Origin: Desulfurispira natronophila
Lineage (GTDB): Bacteria > Chrysiogenota > Chrysiogenetes > Chrysiogenales > Chrysiogenaceae
Direction: 5' to 3'
DNA: 64,000 bases
NCBI RefSeq assembly: GCF_014203025.1
Contig: NZ_JACHID010000008.1
Span: forward strand, 1 to 64,000
Position numbers and translations under genes: made by a program. Numbering within the stretch: position 1 is the stretch's first letter; each line of letters opens with the position of its first letter. The notes under the pieces are model-generated. The model ran no database searches, was not told where the DNA came from, and saw only the letters and a list, made by a program, of their open reading frames with translations. Shown here piece by piece: positions 34,965-44,176 of this stretch.

Positions 34965-36206
34965 TTACGGCTCCTCTGAAGTTGCTCCCACGTCTTTGGG
35001 AAGAATAATGTTTAACACAACACCTACCAGGCCAGCCAGTCCCAGGCCGCCCAGATGCAGCTGACCAATTTCCAGAGCCATGCCGCCGATGCCCAGTACC
35101 AGAATTACTGCCACAATAATCATGTTGCGAGGAGCAGCCATGTCGGTCTTGGCTCGCACCAGAGTCCCGATGCCAATGGAAGTGATCATGCCGAAAAGCA
35201 GGATCATGATACCGCCCATGACCGGTACCGGTATGGTGAGCAGCACGGCCCCAAGCTTGCCAACAAAGGCCAGTACGATGGCGGTAATGGCAGCTATGGT
35301 CATGACGACCGTATCAAACACTCTCAGTAGAGCAACAGCACCGGTGACCTCTGAGTAGGTAGTATTTGGGGGACCACCAAAAAGGGCGGCTATGGAGGTA
35401 GCGGTGCCGTCGCCCAAGAGGGTGTTTTTAAGTCCAGGATCGTGCAGGTAATTTTTACCGGTAACCCGGGATATGGCGATCATGTCCCCCACGTGTTCGA
35501 TGGTTGGCGCTACAACCACCGGGATCATGAAGAGAATGGCTCCCAGGTGAAACTCGGGCGCGGTAAAAGCGGGAACCGCCAACCAGGCTGCCTCCCGAAC
35601 AGGATCAAAGTCTACGACACCCATTACCAGAGCGACCACATACCCGCTGATCACTCCGATGAGAATGGGAATAAAGCGCAGCATTCCTCGCCCCCACAGT
35701 GTGGCTACTACTGTAGTCACGAGCGAAACCATGGCAATGGTAATAGCTTGGGGTAAGGGGATCAGTACAGCGGATCCATCGCCGGTGAGCCCCTGGGCCA
35801 TATTGACAGCGACTGGGGCAAGAATGAGGCCAATAAGCATTATTACAGGGCCTACGACAATGGCGGGTAAGTACTTGTGAATAAACTCGTCGCCTTTGAT
35901 GCGCACCGCAATGGAAAGCAGTATCTGCACGACTCCGGCGGCCAGCAGTCCACCAAGGGTTCCTGCCACCCCGTAAAGCTCAGTGGCGACGATAATTGGT
36001 GCGATGTAAGCAAAAGAGCTGGCCAAAAAGATGGGAACCTTGCGGCGGGTGATGATCTGGAAGGCGATAGTGCCCACCCCAGCGGTGAAGAGTGCCACAG
36101 AAGGGTCAAGGCCGGTCAGAAGGGGGACGAGAACCAAGGCCCCGAAGGCCACAAAAAGCATTTGTACCCCGGTGAGGGTGCGACGAACAGGAGAGAGAGT
36201 TTCCAC
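34965..36206 (-). CDS. uraA: uracil permease (NCS2 family)
   Basis: 413 residues, about 12-14 membrane helices. Imports uracil with protons. Family marks include [40 protein letters not shown] (catalytic Glu/His region) and [21 protein letters not shown]. The start is a GTG 8 nt after GGAGG. It is first in the uraA-upp unit. No PyrR box or uracil leader was recognised. Confidence 0.95.
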   Translation of the reverse strand: METLSPVRRTLTGVQMLFVAFGALVLVPLLTGLDPSVALFTAGVGTIAFQIITRRKVPIFLASSFAYIAPIIVATELYGVAGTLGGLLAAGVVQILLSIAVRIKGDEFIHKYLPAIVVGPVIMLIGLILAPVAVNMAQGLTGDGSAVLIPLPQAITIAMVSLVTTVVATLWGRGMLRFIPILIGVISGYVVALVMGVVDFDPVREAAWLAVPAFTAPEFHLGAILFMIPVVVAPTIEHVGDMIAISRVTGKNYLHDPGLKNTLLGDGTATSIAALFGGPPNTTYSEVTGAVALLRVFDTVVMTIAAITAIVLAFVGKLGAVLLTIPVPVMGGIMILLFGMITSIGIGTLVRAKTDMAAPRNMIIVAVILVLGIGGMALEIGQLHLGGLGLAGLVGVVLNIILPKDVGATSEEP

Positions 36207-36345
36207 GAGTGTATCCTCCGAAGGGCAAATAGAGTGTGTAGCTACTCAACAGCCGCTTCCCATAACCCGAACTTTGCGCTAGCCAACGGGGGTTACCATT
36301 GGAACCCCTGGTGTTCATGCAGTAAAAAGTTCCAAGCTTAGCTGT

Positions 36346-36401
36346 GAGCAGGTACGTTAGGTAAACATGGTAAGATAATAATGCGGACACAGTACCTGCT
36401 C
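36346..36401. promoter_or_regulatory. spaced 10-bp inverted repeat between uraA and trpD
   Basis: GAGCAGGTAC (36346-36355) and GTACCTGCTC (36392-36401) are exact inverses with a 36-bp spacer. They sit in the 370-bp divergent region between uraA and trpD. Nearby, GGGGTT and AACCCC (about 36286-36305) form a smaller repeat. The spacing (46 bp centre to centre) suits a looped dimeric regulator. An extended -10 (TGCTACACT, 36501-36509) may serve trpD. Confidence 0.4.
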
Positions 36402-36576
36402 GCACGTGGGTCGTGAAGCACTTTTTTGCACAAGGAGAAAATCCGAGTCCAAACGGTAGTCCACACCGTAAAAAAATCGCAGAATGCGTGGCGCTATATG
36501 TGCTACACTGCCATCGCTTTTTTCGGCAAGAAATAAAAAGAGTTTATTTACGGGTAAGTTATTTAAGGAGCACCTT

Positions 36577-37611
36577 ATGCTGCGTTCATCTATAGAAAAG
36601 GTTCTGGCAGGAAAGGATCTCTCACGGCAGGAGGCCCAAGAGGCATTCAATGCGATCATGGACGGTGAGTGCTCAGAGGTGCAGATGGCTGCCTTCCTTA
36701 CCGGCTTGCGCATGAAAGGCGAGAGTCGTGATGAAATAGTAGCTGCAGCCACTGCTATGCGCCAAAGGCTCGTTCATGTGCCCATTGATACTGCGAGATA
36801 CCGGGTGCTGGATACCTGCGGTACAGGTGGAGATGGCACCAACACCTTTAATATCTCCACCACCGTTGCCCTGCTTCTCTGTGCCCATGGCGACATCAAG
36901 GTAGCCAAGCACGGTAATGTCTCTATTTCCAGTCGCAGTGGAAGTGCCGACCTTATGCGTTGCCTGGGAGTGGATATTGCCGCACCGGCCCACCGCATTG
37001 CCAAATCTCTGGAGTCGTGCAATCTGGGATTTATCTTCGCCGCTAACCATCACCCCGCCATGAAGTATGCCGCACCGGTGCGCCGGGGGCTGGGCATTCG
37101 CACCATATTCAATATCCTGGGTCCCCTGACCAATCCTGCCAATGCCCCGTACCAGCTTATGGGAGTGTTTGATCCTCAAATGCTCACGGTTCTGGCTGAA
37201 GTTCTGCTGGAGCTGGGAAGTCGTAAGGTCATTTTGGTCAGCGGGAACGATGGTATGGATGAAGTAACTCTTTGTGCCGATACCCAGGTGGTAATAGGAA
37301 CCGAGCAGGGGATTCGCCGGGTTGAATTCAATCCGGAAGCCTTGGGGATGGCCAAGGTAGTTCCCGATGAGCTGAGGGGCGATACGCCAGAAGTCAACCG
37401 GGAGATCACTTTGGGGATTCTTAAAGGCAGCGTAGCGGGAGCCCGGCGCGATATTGTCATACTCAATGCCGCCTTTGCCCTCTATGCCGCTGAAGTAACA
37501 GACAGTATCGCTGATGGCGTTCATGTTTCCCGCGAGCTGATTGACAGCGGTGCAGCCTGGGACGCTTGTCAGCGCTTTATCGATTTTAACCGTCAGCAGG
37601 AGCAGGTTTAG
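36577..37611 (+). CDS. trpD: anthranilate phosphoribosyltransferase
   Basis: Second committed step of tryptophan synthesis. 344 residues from the ATG at 36577, which follows AAGGAG; the upstream in-frame extension is not conserved. Key motifs are DTCGTGGDGTNTFNIST (PRPP loop), KHGNVSISSRSGSADL and AANHHPAMKYAAPVRRGLGIRTIFN. It heads trpD-trpC-trpF; trpE, trpG, trpA and trpB are not in the window. Confidence 0.97.
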   Translation: MLRSSIEKVLAGKDLSRQEAQEAFNAIMDGECSEVQMAAFLTGLRMKGESRDEIVAAATAMRQRLVHVPIDTARYRVLDTCGTGGDGTNTFNISTTVALLLCAHGDIKVAKHGNVSISSRSGSADLMRCLGVDIAAPAHRIAKSLESCNLGFIFAANHHPAMKYAAPVRRGLGIRTIFNILGPLTNPANAPYQLMGVFDPQMLTVLAEVLLELGSRKVILVSGNDGMDEVTLCADTQVVIGTEQGIRRVEFNPEALGMAKVVPDELRGDTPEVNREITLGILKGSVAGARRDIVILNAAFALYAAEVTDSIADGVHVSRELIDSGAAWDACQRFIDFNRQQEQV

Positions 37612-37613
37612 AT

Positions 37614-38366
37614 ATGCTGAAAACCATACTGGAGCATAAACAAAGAGAAGTGCAGGAGCGAAAAAGCCAGCTTCCCCGCTGGAAAGAGCAGGCTCAACAT
37701 CGCGACTACCGCTCACTGGTCAAAGCCATGGAGCATGGTGATGTGGCCGTGCTGGCTGAAATTAAACGGGCCAGTCCGTCCAAGGGACTGATATGTCATG
37801 ATTTTGATCCACAAGTTATTGCCACTGAGTATGTCGTCGGTGGTGCCGCTGCCATCAGTGTCCTCACCGACGAAAAATTTTTTCAAGGGCATGGTGAGTA
37901 CCTGAAGCAGGTGCGGCAAAGAGTTGATATTCCACTTTTACGAAAAGACTTTATTGTTCACGACTCCCAGCTCTACGAAGCGGCTGCTCTCGGCGCTGAC
38001 GCGGTCTTGCTGATTGGAGAGGCGCTTAGTGAGTCCCAGGCGGCAGAGTTAACGGCCCTGGCTGGTGAAATTGGTTTGGAAATTCTGTTTGAGGTGCATC
38101 ACGCTGATCAGCTTGTCAAGCTTCCTCCGGACTTCAGCGGCTTGCTGGGGGTCAATAATCGGGATCTTTCCACTTTTCAGGTGGATCTGCAGACTTCCGT
38201 AAATATTGCCCGTCAAGCAAAGCGGCCCGTGGTTTGTGAAAGTGGTATTGGTGGTCGTGATGACATTGTTGCCATGACTCGCCAGGGTATCCGCATGTTC
38301 CTTATAGGCGAGTATCTCATGCGTCAAGAAGACCGCAGCGCAGCCCTGCGAGAGTTGCGGGGCTAA
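37614..38366 (+). CDS. trpC: indole-3-glycerol phosphate synthase
   Basis: Converts CdRP to indole-3-glycerol phosphate. 250-residue TIM barrel with AEIKRASPSKG, VLTDEKFFQG, LLRKDFIVHDSQLYEAAALGAD, GVNNRDLSTFQVD and SESGI-like VVCESGIGG. It is 2 bp from trpD and a separate gene from trpF, unlike the E. coli TrpCF fusion. Confidence 0.97.
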   Translation: MLKTILEHKQREVQERKSQLPRWKEQAQHRDYRSLVKAMEHGDVAVLAEIKRASPSKGLICHDFDPQVIATEYVVGGAAAISVLTDEKFFQGHGEYLKQVRQRVDIPLLRKDFIVHDSQLYEAAALGADAVLLIGEALSESQAAELTALAGEIGLEILFEVHHADQLVKLPPDFSGLLGVNNRDLSTFQVDLQTSVNIARQAKRPVVCESGIGGRDDIVAMTRQGIRMFLIGEYLMRQEDRSAALRELRG

Positions 38367-38367
38367 G

Positions 38368-38979
38368 GTGGTGCGGGTCAAGCTGTGCGGTATCCGCGAC
38401 TTGGACACCGCCCTGCAGGCTGTGCAGTGTGGTGCCAGCGCTTTGGGTTTTGTTCACCATCCACCCTCTCCCCGTTATATCAGCCCCCAGCAGACCTGTG
38501 AGCTGGTGCAGCAGCTTCCGCCCCTGGTGGAAACCGTAAGTCTTGCTGTAAAAATAAGCCCGTCACAGGCAGTTGAGATGGCCATTGCGGCCCAAACCAC
38601 TACGATTCAGTACTACGGTACCGTAGACGACTTTCTGCAGTTGCAGGAGAGTTTTCCCCGTGCCATCTTCGCAACCTGGGATGAGCATCAGGCTCAGCAA
38701 CTGTGGCGAGAATCTCCTCATGCCTGGGTGCTGTTTGAGGGGCAAACCGTTCACCACGGCGGCGCTGGTGTGAAGGCGGATTGGGGTATTGCCAGGAAGC
38801 TGGCGGCCCAGTATCCCATCATATTGGCAGGAGGACTGCAACCGGAAAATGTGGCCGAGGCAGTCCGGGCGGTGCGTCCCCATGGAGTTGACGTAAGCTC
38901 CGGCATTGAATCTGAGCGAGGCATCAAGTGCCCACAACGCATGGAGGACTTTGTCAAGGCAGCCATGAGGGGCCTATGA
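38368..38979 (+). CDS. trpF: phosphoribosylanthranilate isomerase
   Basis: Amadori rearrangement of PRA to CdRP. 203 residues, TIM barrel. The catalytic Cys is in VKLCGIRDLDTA, with ALGFVHHPPSPRYISP, LAGGLQPENVAEAV and GVDVSSGIESERGIK. It starts with a GTG one base after trpC, and the gluQRS start overlaps its stop (ATGA). Confidence 0.96.
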   Translation: MVRVKLCGIRDLDTALQAVQCGASALGFVHHPPSPRYISPQQTCELVQQLPPLVETVSLAVKISPSQAVEMAIAAQTTTIQYYGTVDDFLQLQESFPRAIFATWDEHQAQQLWRESPHAWVLFEGQTVHHGGAGVKADWGIARKLAAQYPIILAGGLQPENVAEAVRAVRPHGVDVSSGIESERGIKCPQRMEDFVKAAMRGL

Positions 38980-39902
38980 ATACTCTCGCAGGGCGCTATG
39001 TTGGTCGATTTGCTCCTACCCCATCGGGACCATTGCACTTTGGGTCACTGCTTGCTGCGCTGGCCAGCTCCCTGGAGGCTCATCGACAGCAGGGGCAGTG
39101 GCAGCTGCGAATAGACGATATCGATACTCCGCGGGTGGTAGCCGGTGCCAGCGACGATATCCTTCGCACCTTGGAGCATTACGGTTTTCAGTGGGACGGA
39201 CAAATCTGTTTTCAAAGCCAGCGGCGGGAAGTGTACCGGGAAGTGCTGCACCAACTGGAGGCAGGCGGCCACTTATTTGGATGCAACTGTTCTCGTCGCA
39301 TGTTGCGGGAGCGCTCCATAGCAGGTCTCTATGACGGGCATTGCCGCACCCGTTCCCTGTGCCTGCAGCAGGCACACTCCATCCGCTTCGCTTTACCGGA
39401 AACATTGCCTGCTCTCAGCGACGCTATACAAGGAGTTCAGCAAGCTCAAGGGTTTGCGGGTGAGATAGCTGACTTTGTCGTCCATCGCGGCGACGGTATC
39501 TTTGCCTATCACTTGGTGTGCGCCGTAGACGATATTTGTCAGGGTATAACCCATATCGTGCGGGGCAGTGATCTGCTGTCGGGAACTTTTCTGCAGCGAC
39601 CGGTTATGGCTGCTCTGGAAAGCTCCGTGCCTCACTACGCCCATATTCCCGTTGTCGTGAACCCGTGGGGGCAGAAGCTCAGTAAACAGACTGCTGCAGC
39701 ACCAATCCAGACAGATAAGGTGGTACTGCAGCTTTGGCGCGCCTTGCACTTCCTAGGCCAAAACCCACCCGCTCAACTGTCATGCGCCAGCAAGGCGGAG
39801 GTCTGGCAGTGGGCGCAGGAGCACTGGGACCTGGATCGTGTCCCTAAGGTCATGGCATTGTCTGAAGCAGCTATAGCGGGGGATACACCATCTTGCGAGT
39901 AG
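38976..39902 (+). CDS. gluQRS: glutamyl-Q tRNA(Asp) synthetase
   Basis: Adds glutamate to queuosine-34 of tRNA(Asp). 308 residues, a truncated GluRS lacking the anticodon-binding domain. YVGRFAPTPSGPLHFGSLL is the HIGH-like motif, and WGQKLSKQTAA is the KMSKS-like motif. Cys residues in GCNCSR (and a downstream partner) resemble the zinc site. The ATG at 38976 overlaps the trpF stop. Its 3' end overlaps the convergent SDR gene by 32 bp. Confidence 0.93.
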   Translation: MNTLAGRYVGRFAPTPSGPLHFGSLLAALASSLEAHRQQGQWQLRIDDIDTPRVVAGASDDILRTLEHYGFQWDGQICFQSQRREVYREVLHQLEAGGHLFGCNCSRRMLRERSIAGLYDGHCRTRSLCLQQAHSIRFALPETLPALSDAIQGVQQAQGFAGEIADFVVHRGDGIFAYHLVCAVDDICQGITHIVRGSDLLSGTFLQRPVMAALESSVPHYAHIPVVVNPWGQKLSKQTAAAPIQTDKVVLQLWRALHFLGQNPPAQLSCASKAEVWQWAQEHWDLDRVPKVMALSEAAIAGDTPSCE

Positions 39903-40632
39903 CGCCGCCATCAATGATAAAATTCTGGCCGCTGATAAATGCAGCTGCAGGACTGAGCAAGTAGTGCACCATGGCGGCCACATCCTCTGGCAGGCCAACA
40001 CGCCCTGCCCAGTGCCAGGCGTGATCTGCGGGATCGTCGTTCTGGGGCTCAGGATTGTTTTGCCAAGGACCGGTATCTATCCAGCCGGGGCTGATCGCAT
40101 TGACCCGTACTTGCCCCGACAGTGATGCGGCCATCGCGTGTGTCAGGCTCACCAGTCCACCCTTGCTGGCTCCATAAGCCTCGCAATGCGGCTCAGACTG
40201 TAGTGCGCGGGTGGAGGCTATATTGACGATAGCGCCGCGGCTCTTTCGCAAAAGGGATAGGCAGCTCCGACTGACAAGAAATGGGCCGGTGAGATTGGCA
40301 TCCAAAACACGCTGCCAATGCTTCAGGCTCAGGTCTTCCGCAGGATCGCTGTGAGCTGTGCTGATGGCCGCATTATTTACCACACCGTCCAGGCGTCCCC
40401 AGCGATCCTGAACTGTACCAACTGCTGCCAATACTTCTTTTTCCTGTGCCACATCGGCCTGTATCCAGTGGATGCCTTTATCTTCGCTTGCCCAGCCGCG
40501 CTGAGCCCTTTCTATTGCCTGCAGGTGGCAGTCAAGCGCAGCCACCTGCCACCCTTCAGTCCGTAGCTTTTCTACAATGCCGCGACCAATAGACTGAGCT
40601 GCGCCAGTTACCAATACGACGCTTTCGGTCAT
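39871..40632 (-). CDS. short-chain dehydrogenase/reductase
   Basis: 253 residues, NAD(P)-dependent oxidoreductase of the classical SDR type: TGAAQSIGRGIVEKL, NNAAIS, catalytic Ser in IVNIASTRAL, and YGASK (Tyr/Lys). The C-terminal SGQNFIIDGG is typical. The ATG at 40632 follows AGGAGG. The substrate is unknown. Confidence 0.88.
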   Translation of the reverse strand: MTESVVLVTGAAQSIGRGIVEKLRTEGWQVAALDCHLQAIERAQRGWASEDKGIHWIQADVAQEKEVLAAVGTVQDRWGRLDGVVNNAAISTAHSDPAEDLSLKHWQRVLDANLTGPFLVSRSCLSLLRKSRGAIVNIASTRALQSEPHCEAYGASKGGLVSLTHAMAASLSGQVRVNAISPGWIDTGPWQNNPEPQNDDPADHAWHWAGRVGLPEDVAAMVHYLLSPAAAFISGQNFIIDGGATRKMVYPPL

Positions 40633-40767
40633 AGTACCTCCTGGCGTAGTGAGTAGTTCTGCTGGTTGCATGTAAGACTTTATCCAGTCCTTTTTCCATC
40701 CTTGTTGCTTTTTTATTTTACCCCAAAAGCAGCAAGTTCCTCCGTGAGTGGTTATCCGTCAAGTTCA

Positions 40768-43260
40768 TCAGCCGATATTCAACAACTGCATAACTCCCTT
40801 GGGAAGCATGTTCGCTTGGCCAAGCATAGCCTGGGATGACTCGGTAAGCATCTTGTGGCGCACAAAATCACTCATTTCCCGAGCCACGTTGACATCGCGA
40901 ATACGGCTTTCTGCCGACTGCATACTTTCAAAGGCCACAGCCAGGCTATTAATAGTGTGGTCCATGCGGTTTGCTATGGCCCCCATCTTGCCGCGTTCTG
41001 CCGAAACCATGCCAATGGCACGGTCAATGCGGGCAATAGCTTCATTGGAAAGGTCGCGGTCCAGCACCAGGAGATTGTCCAGCTCCAGCGCTCTTGAGTC
41101 CATGCGACCAATTGGCATATTGATTCCCTGGCCTGGATTGGCTCCTACCTGGAATGTGGGGGAGTTATCCACTACATGCAAGTTATAGCTATTGGGACCA
41201 TTTTGGCTACTGAAATCATAACGGGCCCGCTGGGGATCGAAACTGACATCAATGCCAGGGTTTCCCTTGAGTAAAATATCCATGCCGGGGATCAGGTCCC
41301 GCAGCATGGAACCGTTGACCTCTCCGAAACCCACAGCCCGGCCGCTGCGAGCCTCACTGACCTGCACTTGGTAATGATTCTCTTCCGGATTTTGAATGGT
41401 GTGGAGGTTAAAGCCACCTACGACGGCATCTTCAGCCGCCATGGCAATGCGACCGTCGGTGCCTGTCAGCAGCGAGCGCAGCACAAAGGTGCCCTCTACT
41501 CCAGCCTCATTTCCCACCGCTGAACCTTTGGCAATATAGTCAGCACTGCGATTGTCCACCGAACTCATGCCGGTGCCCATGTCCAGTCCCTCTGTGATAG
41601 CACGGGTAAACTTGCGCTCCACCTGGGAAAGGCTGTCGCTGCCGCTAAGGGTAAAGCTGGTATGCTGACTGTTGCCATAGAGGGTTACTTGCTGAGGGGC
41701 CAGGAAGGCACTCAGATTGTCTGGTGTCATAAAGGCATCAATATCCTGTAGCTGTGTGTAGGACGAGGCCAAACCGCCCGTACCGCGAATTTCTGCCAGC
41801 ACCGTATCGTCCGTTTCCGTTCCGTCAGCGTTGGCCTCCATGTCGAGAGTGATGGAACCAATACCCACGGAGCCGGTGGCGGCGTCAAGCTGGGCCAGAT
41901 GGTAGGTGATTTGCTTGTTGCCGTCCGTAATCTGCATATTCTGAATGCCGCTGCTCTGGGTATCGATATAGTAGGCCCCGCGATAGTCCTGTACTGAGGC
42001 GGCCCCCGTATCGTTATAGAAGCGCTCATCGATCTTGATGGCTCCGGCGCCAATGGACATGCTGCCCACATCTGCCGCAGCCACAGCGGCGTTGATAGAA
42101 AAGAGGGCTTTGTCTCCCTGTTTAAAGTTACCGGTTATGCTCAGTTCAGCGCCAGCACCAAAGACATTTTCCCCATCAAAAGTCTGGGCCGTATTCTCCA
42201 GGGCCAATACACCACTGTCCAGATCTACACTGGCCCAGGCTCCTGCCTCTCCCGTTTTCACATCGATAAAACGCACACTGGCTACTTCACTGGCACTGGC
42301 ACCTGCTGTGACGGCCATATCGCTTTCAAAACGCAGCTCCAGGTAGCCGTGGCGTCCATCTCCAATGCCGTCAAAACTGATAATGTTGGTCTGCTGATTG
42401 GCGGTAGTGGCATCCTGGCCACCGCCGGCACTGATGCTCCAGCTGGAGCCGTCCTGCTGGTAGACCCCCATAAAGCCAACGTTGGCCGCCGTGATGCTGA
42501 TAGCGCTGTTGCCTTCAATCGTGCCGCCATCCACATCGTGACTCGCCACATTGATGCGATAGGTACGCTCTTCCAGGTTACCGGTGCGCACCCCTTCGGC
42601 AGCGTAAATCCCAGCAATGCCTGCATCATTGTCGCTGCCGTCAATTTCCACCCCATCTTCACCCTCAATAATGTCACCGGCAAAAGCTCCATCTCGCAGG
42701 GTCATGATGTTGGAGCGCAAAACTTCATTGCGCCCGGCTTTGGCATGAACATCAAGCTGGTAGGTGCCGCTTTCCACCCGGCTGCGAATGATTGCCTCCA
42801 GGCTGCCGGGGTCGGAGACTGACCAACGGGCAGCGCTGTCACCGCTAAGGAGCTTTTTGGTGTTGAATTCAGTGGAGTGGGCAACACGGTCCACTTCCTG
42901 GCGCAGCTGGTCAATTTCGCTTTGAATATGAAGTCGGTCAGAAGGAGTGTAGGTGTCATTGGCAGCCTGAACTGCCAGTTCCCGCATGCGCTCCAGAATA
43001 GCTGTAGTCTCATTAAGGGCGCCGTCTGCCGTCTGGATCAGGGACATGCCCTGTTGCGCGTTGGCCATAGCTCGGTCCACGCCCCGGATCTGTCCTCGCA
43101 TTTTATCTGAAATAGCCAAGCCAGAAGCGTCATCGGATGCCCGGTTGATACGTAACCCTGAAGCCAGCTTCTCCAGCGAGCCTGAAAGGCTTTGGGAGTG
43201 GGTGCGTAGGTGATTTTGCGCATTCAGAGATGGAATGTTGGTGTTGAGTGTGTTCGACAT
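40768..43260 (-). CDS. fliC: flagellin, very large form
   Basis: 830 residues. N-terminal D0/D1 (1-160) is classical: NTNIPSLNAQNHLRTHSQSL, LASGLRINRASDDASGLAIS and ELAVQAANDTYTPSDRLHIQSEIDQL. C-terminal D1/D0 (about 715-830) ends VAREMSDFVRHKMLTESSQAM...GVMQLLNIG. Between them, about 550 residues of low-similarity beta-rich sequence form an outsize D2/D3 insert. Typical flagellins are 270-500 residues. It starts behind GGAGG. It is the only flagellar gene in the window and would be a single-gene unit. Confidence 0.93.
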   Translation of the reverse strand: MSNTLNTNIPSLNAQNHLRTHSQSLSGSLEKLASGLRINRASDDASGLAISDKMRGQIRGVDRAMANAQQGMSLIQTADGALNETTAILERMRELAVQAANDTYTPSDRLHIQSEIDQLRQEVDRVAHSTEFNTKKLLSGDSAARWSVSDPGSLEAIIRSRVESGTYQLDVHAKAGRNEVLRSNIMTLRDGAFAGDIIEGEDGVEIDGSDNDAGIAGIYAAEGVRTGNLEERTYRINVASHDVDGGTIEGNSAISITAANVGFMGVYQQDGSSWSISAGGGQDATTANQQTNIISFDGIGDGRHGYLELRFESDMAVTAGASASEVASVRFIDVKTGEAGAWASVDLDSGVLALENTAQTFDGENVFGAGAELSITGNFKQGDKALFSINAAVAAADVGSMSIGAGAIKIDERFYNDTGAASVQDYRGAYYIDTQSSGIQNMQITDGNKQITYHLAQLDAATGSVGIGSITLDMEANADGTETDDTVLAEIRGTGGLASSYTQLQDIDAFMTPDNLSAFLAPQQVTLYGNSQHTSFTLSGSDSLSQVERKFTRAITEGLDMGTGMSSVDNRSADYIAKGSAVGNEAGVEGTFVLRSLLTGTDGRIAMAAEDAVVGGFNLHTIQNPEENHYQVQVSEARSGRAVGFGEVNGSMLRDLIPGMDILLKGNPGIDVSFDPQRARYDFSSQNGPNSYNLHVVDNSPTFQVGANPGQGINMPIGRMDSRALELDNLLVLDRDLSNEAIARIDRAIGMVSAERGKMGAIANRMDHTINSLAVAFESMQSAESRIRDVNVAREMSDFVRHKMLTESSQAMLGQANMLPKGVMQLLNIG

Positions 43261-43360
43261 GATCATCCTCCATGATCTGCATGGCAGACCCACGCCATTG
43301 CATCAGCGGAGGAAATATGTGGGGAAGAGTGACAGGGAAAACCACAGAGTGTCTCGGCGA

Positions 43361-43492
43361 CTATAAAGGCCGCGAGCTGTCACCATGCCCAACATGCACT
43401 TCCAGCCGCGCAGGTCTGCGGTTGGTGGGGCCATCCTTGTTGCTTCGCATTGCGAAACACTGCCCCGCACAGTAGTGGGTGGTATTCGACAT
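43361..43492 (-). pseudogene. short frame with a flagellin-like start; possible relic leader copy
   Basis: A 43-codon frame whose start region, ATCACGGAGGATACCATGTC, closely matches that of the flagellin gene 230 bp downstream (ATCATGGAGGATGATCATGTC). It begins MSNT like the flagellin, then diverges into Cys- and Arg-containing sequence unlike flagellin. It may be the 5' remnant of a duplicated flagellin gene or a translated leader. Whether it is expressed is unknown. Confidence 0.4.
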
Positions 43493-43869
43493 GGTATCCT
43501 CCGTGATGTGGCGCCTCATGCGCCTGGCTCCAATCCCTGGAACATTTGCTGAAACAAGAAACTCTGACCTGCGTTCTTTGTACACCTCCTTGTTACAAAA
43601 TACGGCGAAAAACGTGCAATCCCTGCACAAACCGTATAACGCAGCCACAGGAAAGATGAAAGAAGGGGGAAGTACGTCCCTGTTATGAGTAGCAGCCTTT
43701 CCTTGGCAATATAATAATCACAATATAAAGTCCATCCGGAAAATATCAAGCCTTTTTTTGCTTTTTGGGCAACGGTTTAAGCGAGTCTGCTCTGGGGTCT
43801 GTCCGGAAAGCTTGTGGGCATAACCTTGACTTTGTGGCTCGTATCCAATACACAGTAACAATCTTCGCT
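43493..43869. other. intergenic region before the cobalamin riboswitch
   Basis: About 380 bp. It should hold the flagellin (minus) and btu (plus) promoters. A possible plus-strand promoter is TTGACT (43826-43831) with a weak TACACA (43849-43854) at 17-bp spacing. No sigma-28 motif was found with confidence. A GC doublet element near 43605 on the minus strand is too weak to call as sigma-54. Confidence 0.35.
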
Positions 43870-44045
43870 GAGAAGACACAGGCATATCGGTGCCCACATG
43901 GGTGAAAAGGGAAGAGGGGTGCAACTCCCCCGCGGACCCGCCACTGTGAGCGATGACAACGGGCCATCATGCCACTGGCAATTTTGCCGGGAAGGCGGCC
44001 CTGCGGACGAATCGCGAGCCAGGAGACCTGCCGAGCTGCCAACAT
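43870..44045 (+). ncRNA. cobalamin (B12) riboswitch
   Basis: The leader of the btu operon carries the conserved B12 core: CGGTGCCCAC, GGGTGAAAAGGGAA, CCGCCACTGTGAGCGATGAC, a GCCACTGGCAATTTTGCCGGGAAGG block and the B12 box GCCAGGAGACCTGCC at about 44018-44032. It precedes a TonB-dependent receptor and BtuFCD genes. Known action: adenosylcobalamin binding reduces expression of uptake genes. The exact P1 ends are estimated. Confidence 0.93.
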
Positions 44046-44154
44046 CACAACCTTCCCGGGAATTGGAAGGTGGGTGAACCGTAGCGTACATTCACTGCCA
44101 CGGTGGTACCCACACCACGGTGGCGGTTTGCGTTTGGCGCCCCCACACAAAGCC

Positions 44155-44173
44155 CGGGCTTCCAGGAGGCCCG
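44155..44173 (+). promoter_or_regulatory. RBS-sequestering hairpin of the btuB leader
   Basis: CGGGCTT and AGGCCCG pair (one G-U) around a 5-nt loop and enclose the btuB Shine-Dalgarno AGGAGG (44164-44169), 7 nt before the ATG. This would be a translation-level expression platform for the riboswitch. A second repeat, ACCTTCC/GGAAGGT, is at 44051-44073. Switching is inferred. Confidence 0.6.
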
Positions 44174-44176
44174 TCC

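Noticed and set aside
36673-37716. 347-codon minus-strand frame opposite trpD
   Set aside because: Antisense shadow; trpD motifs are unbroken on the plus strand.
43600-43625. Possible sigma-54 site upstream of the flagellin leader frame
   Set aside because: The -12 half (TTGCA) is good, but the -24 GG is replaced by TG and other consensus bases fail.
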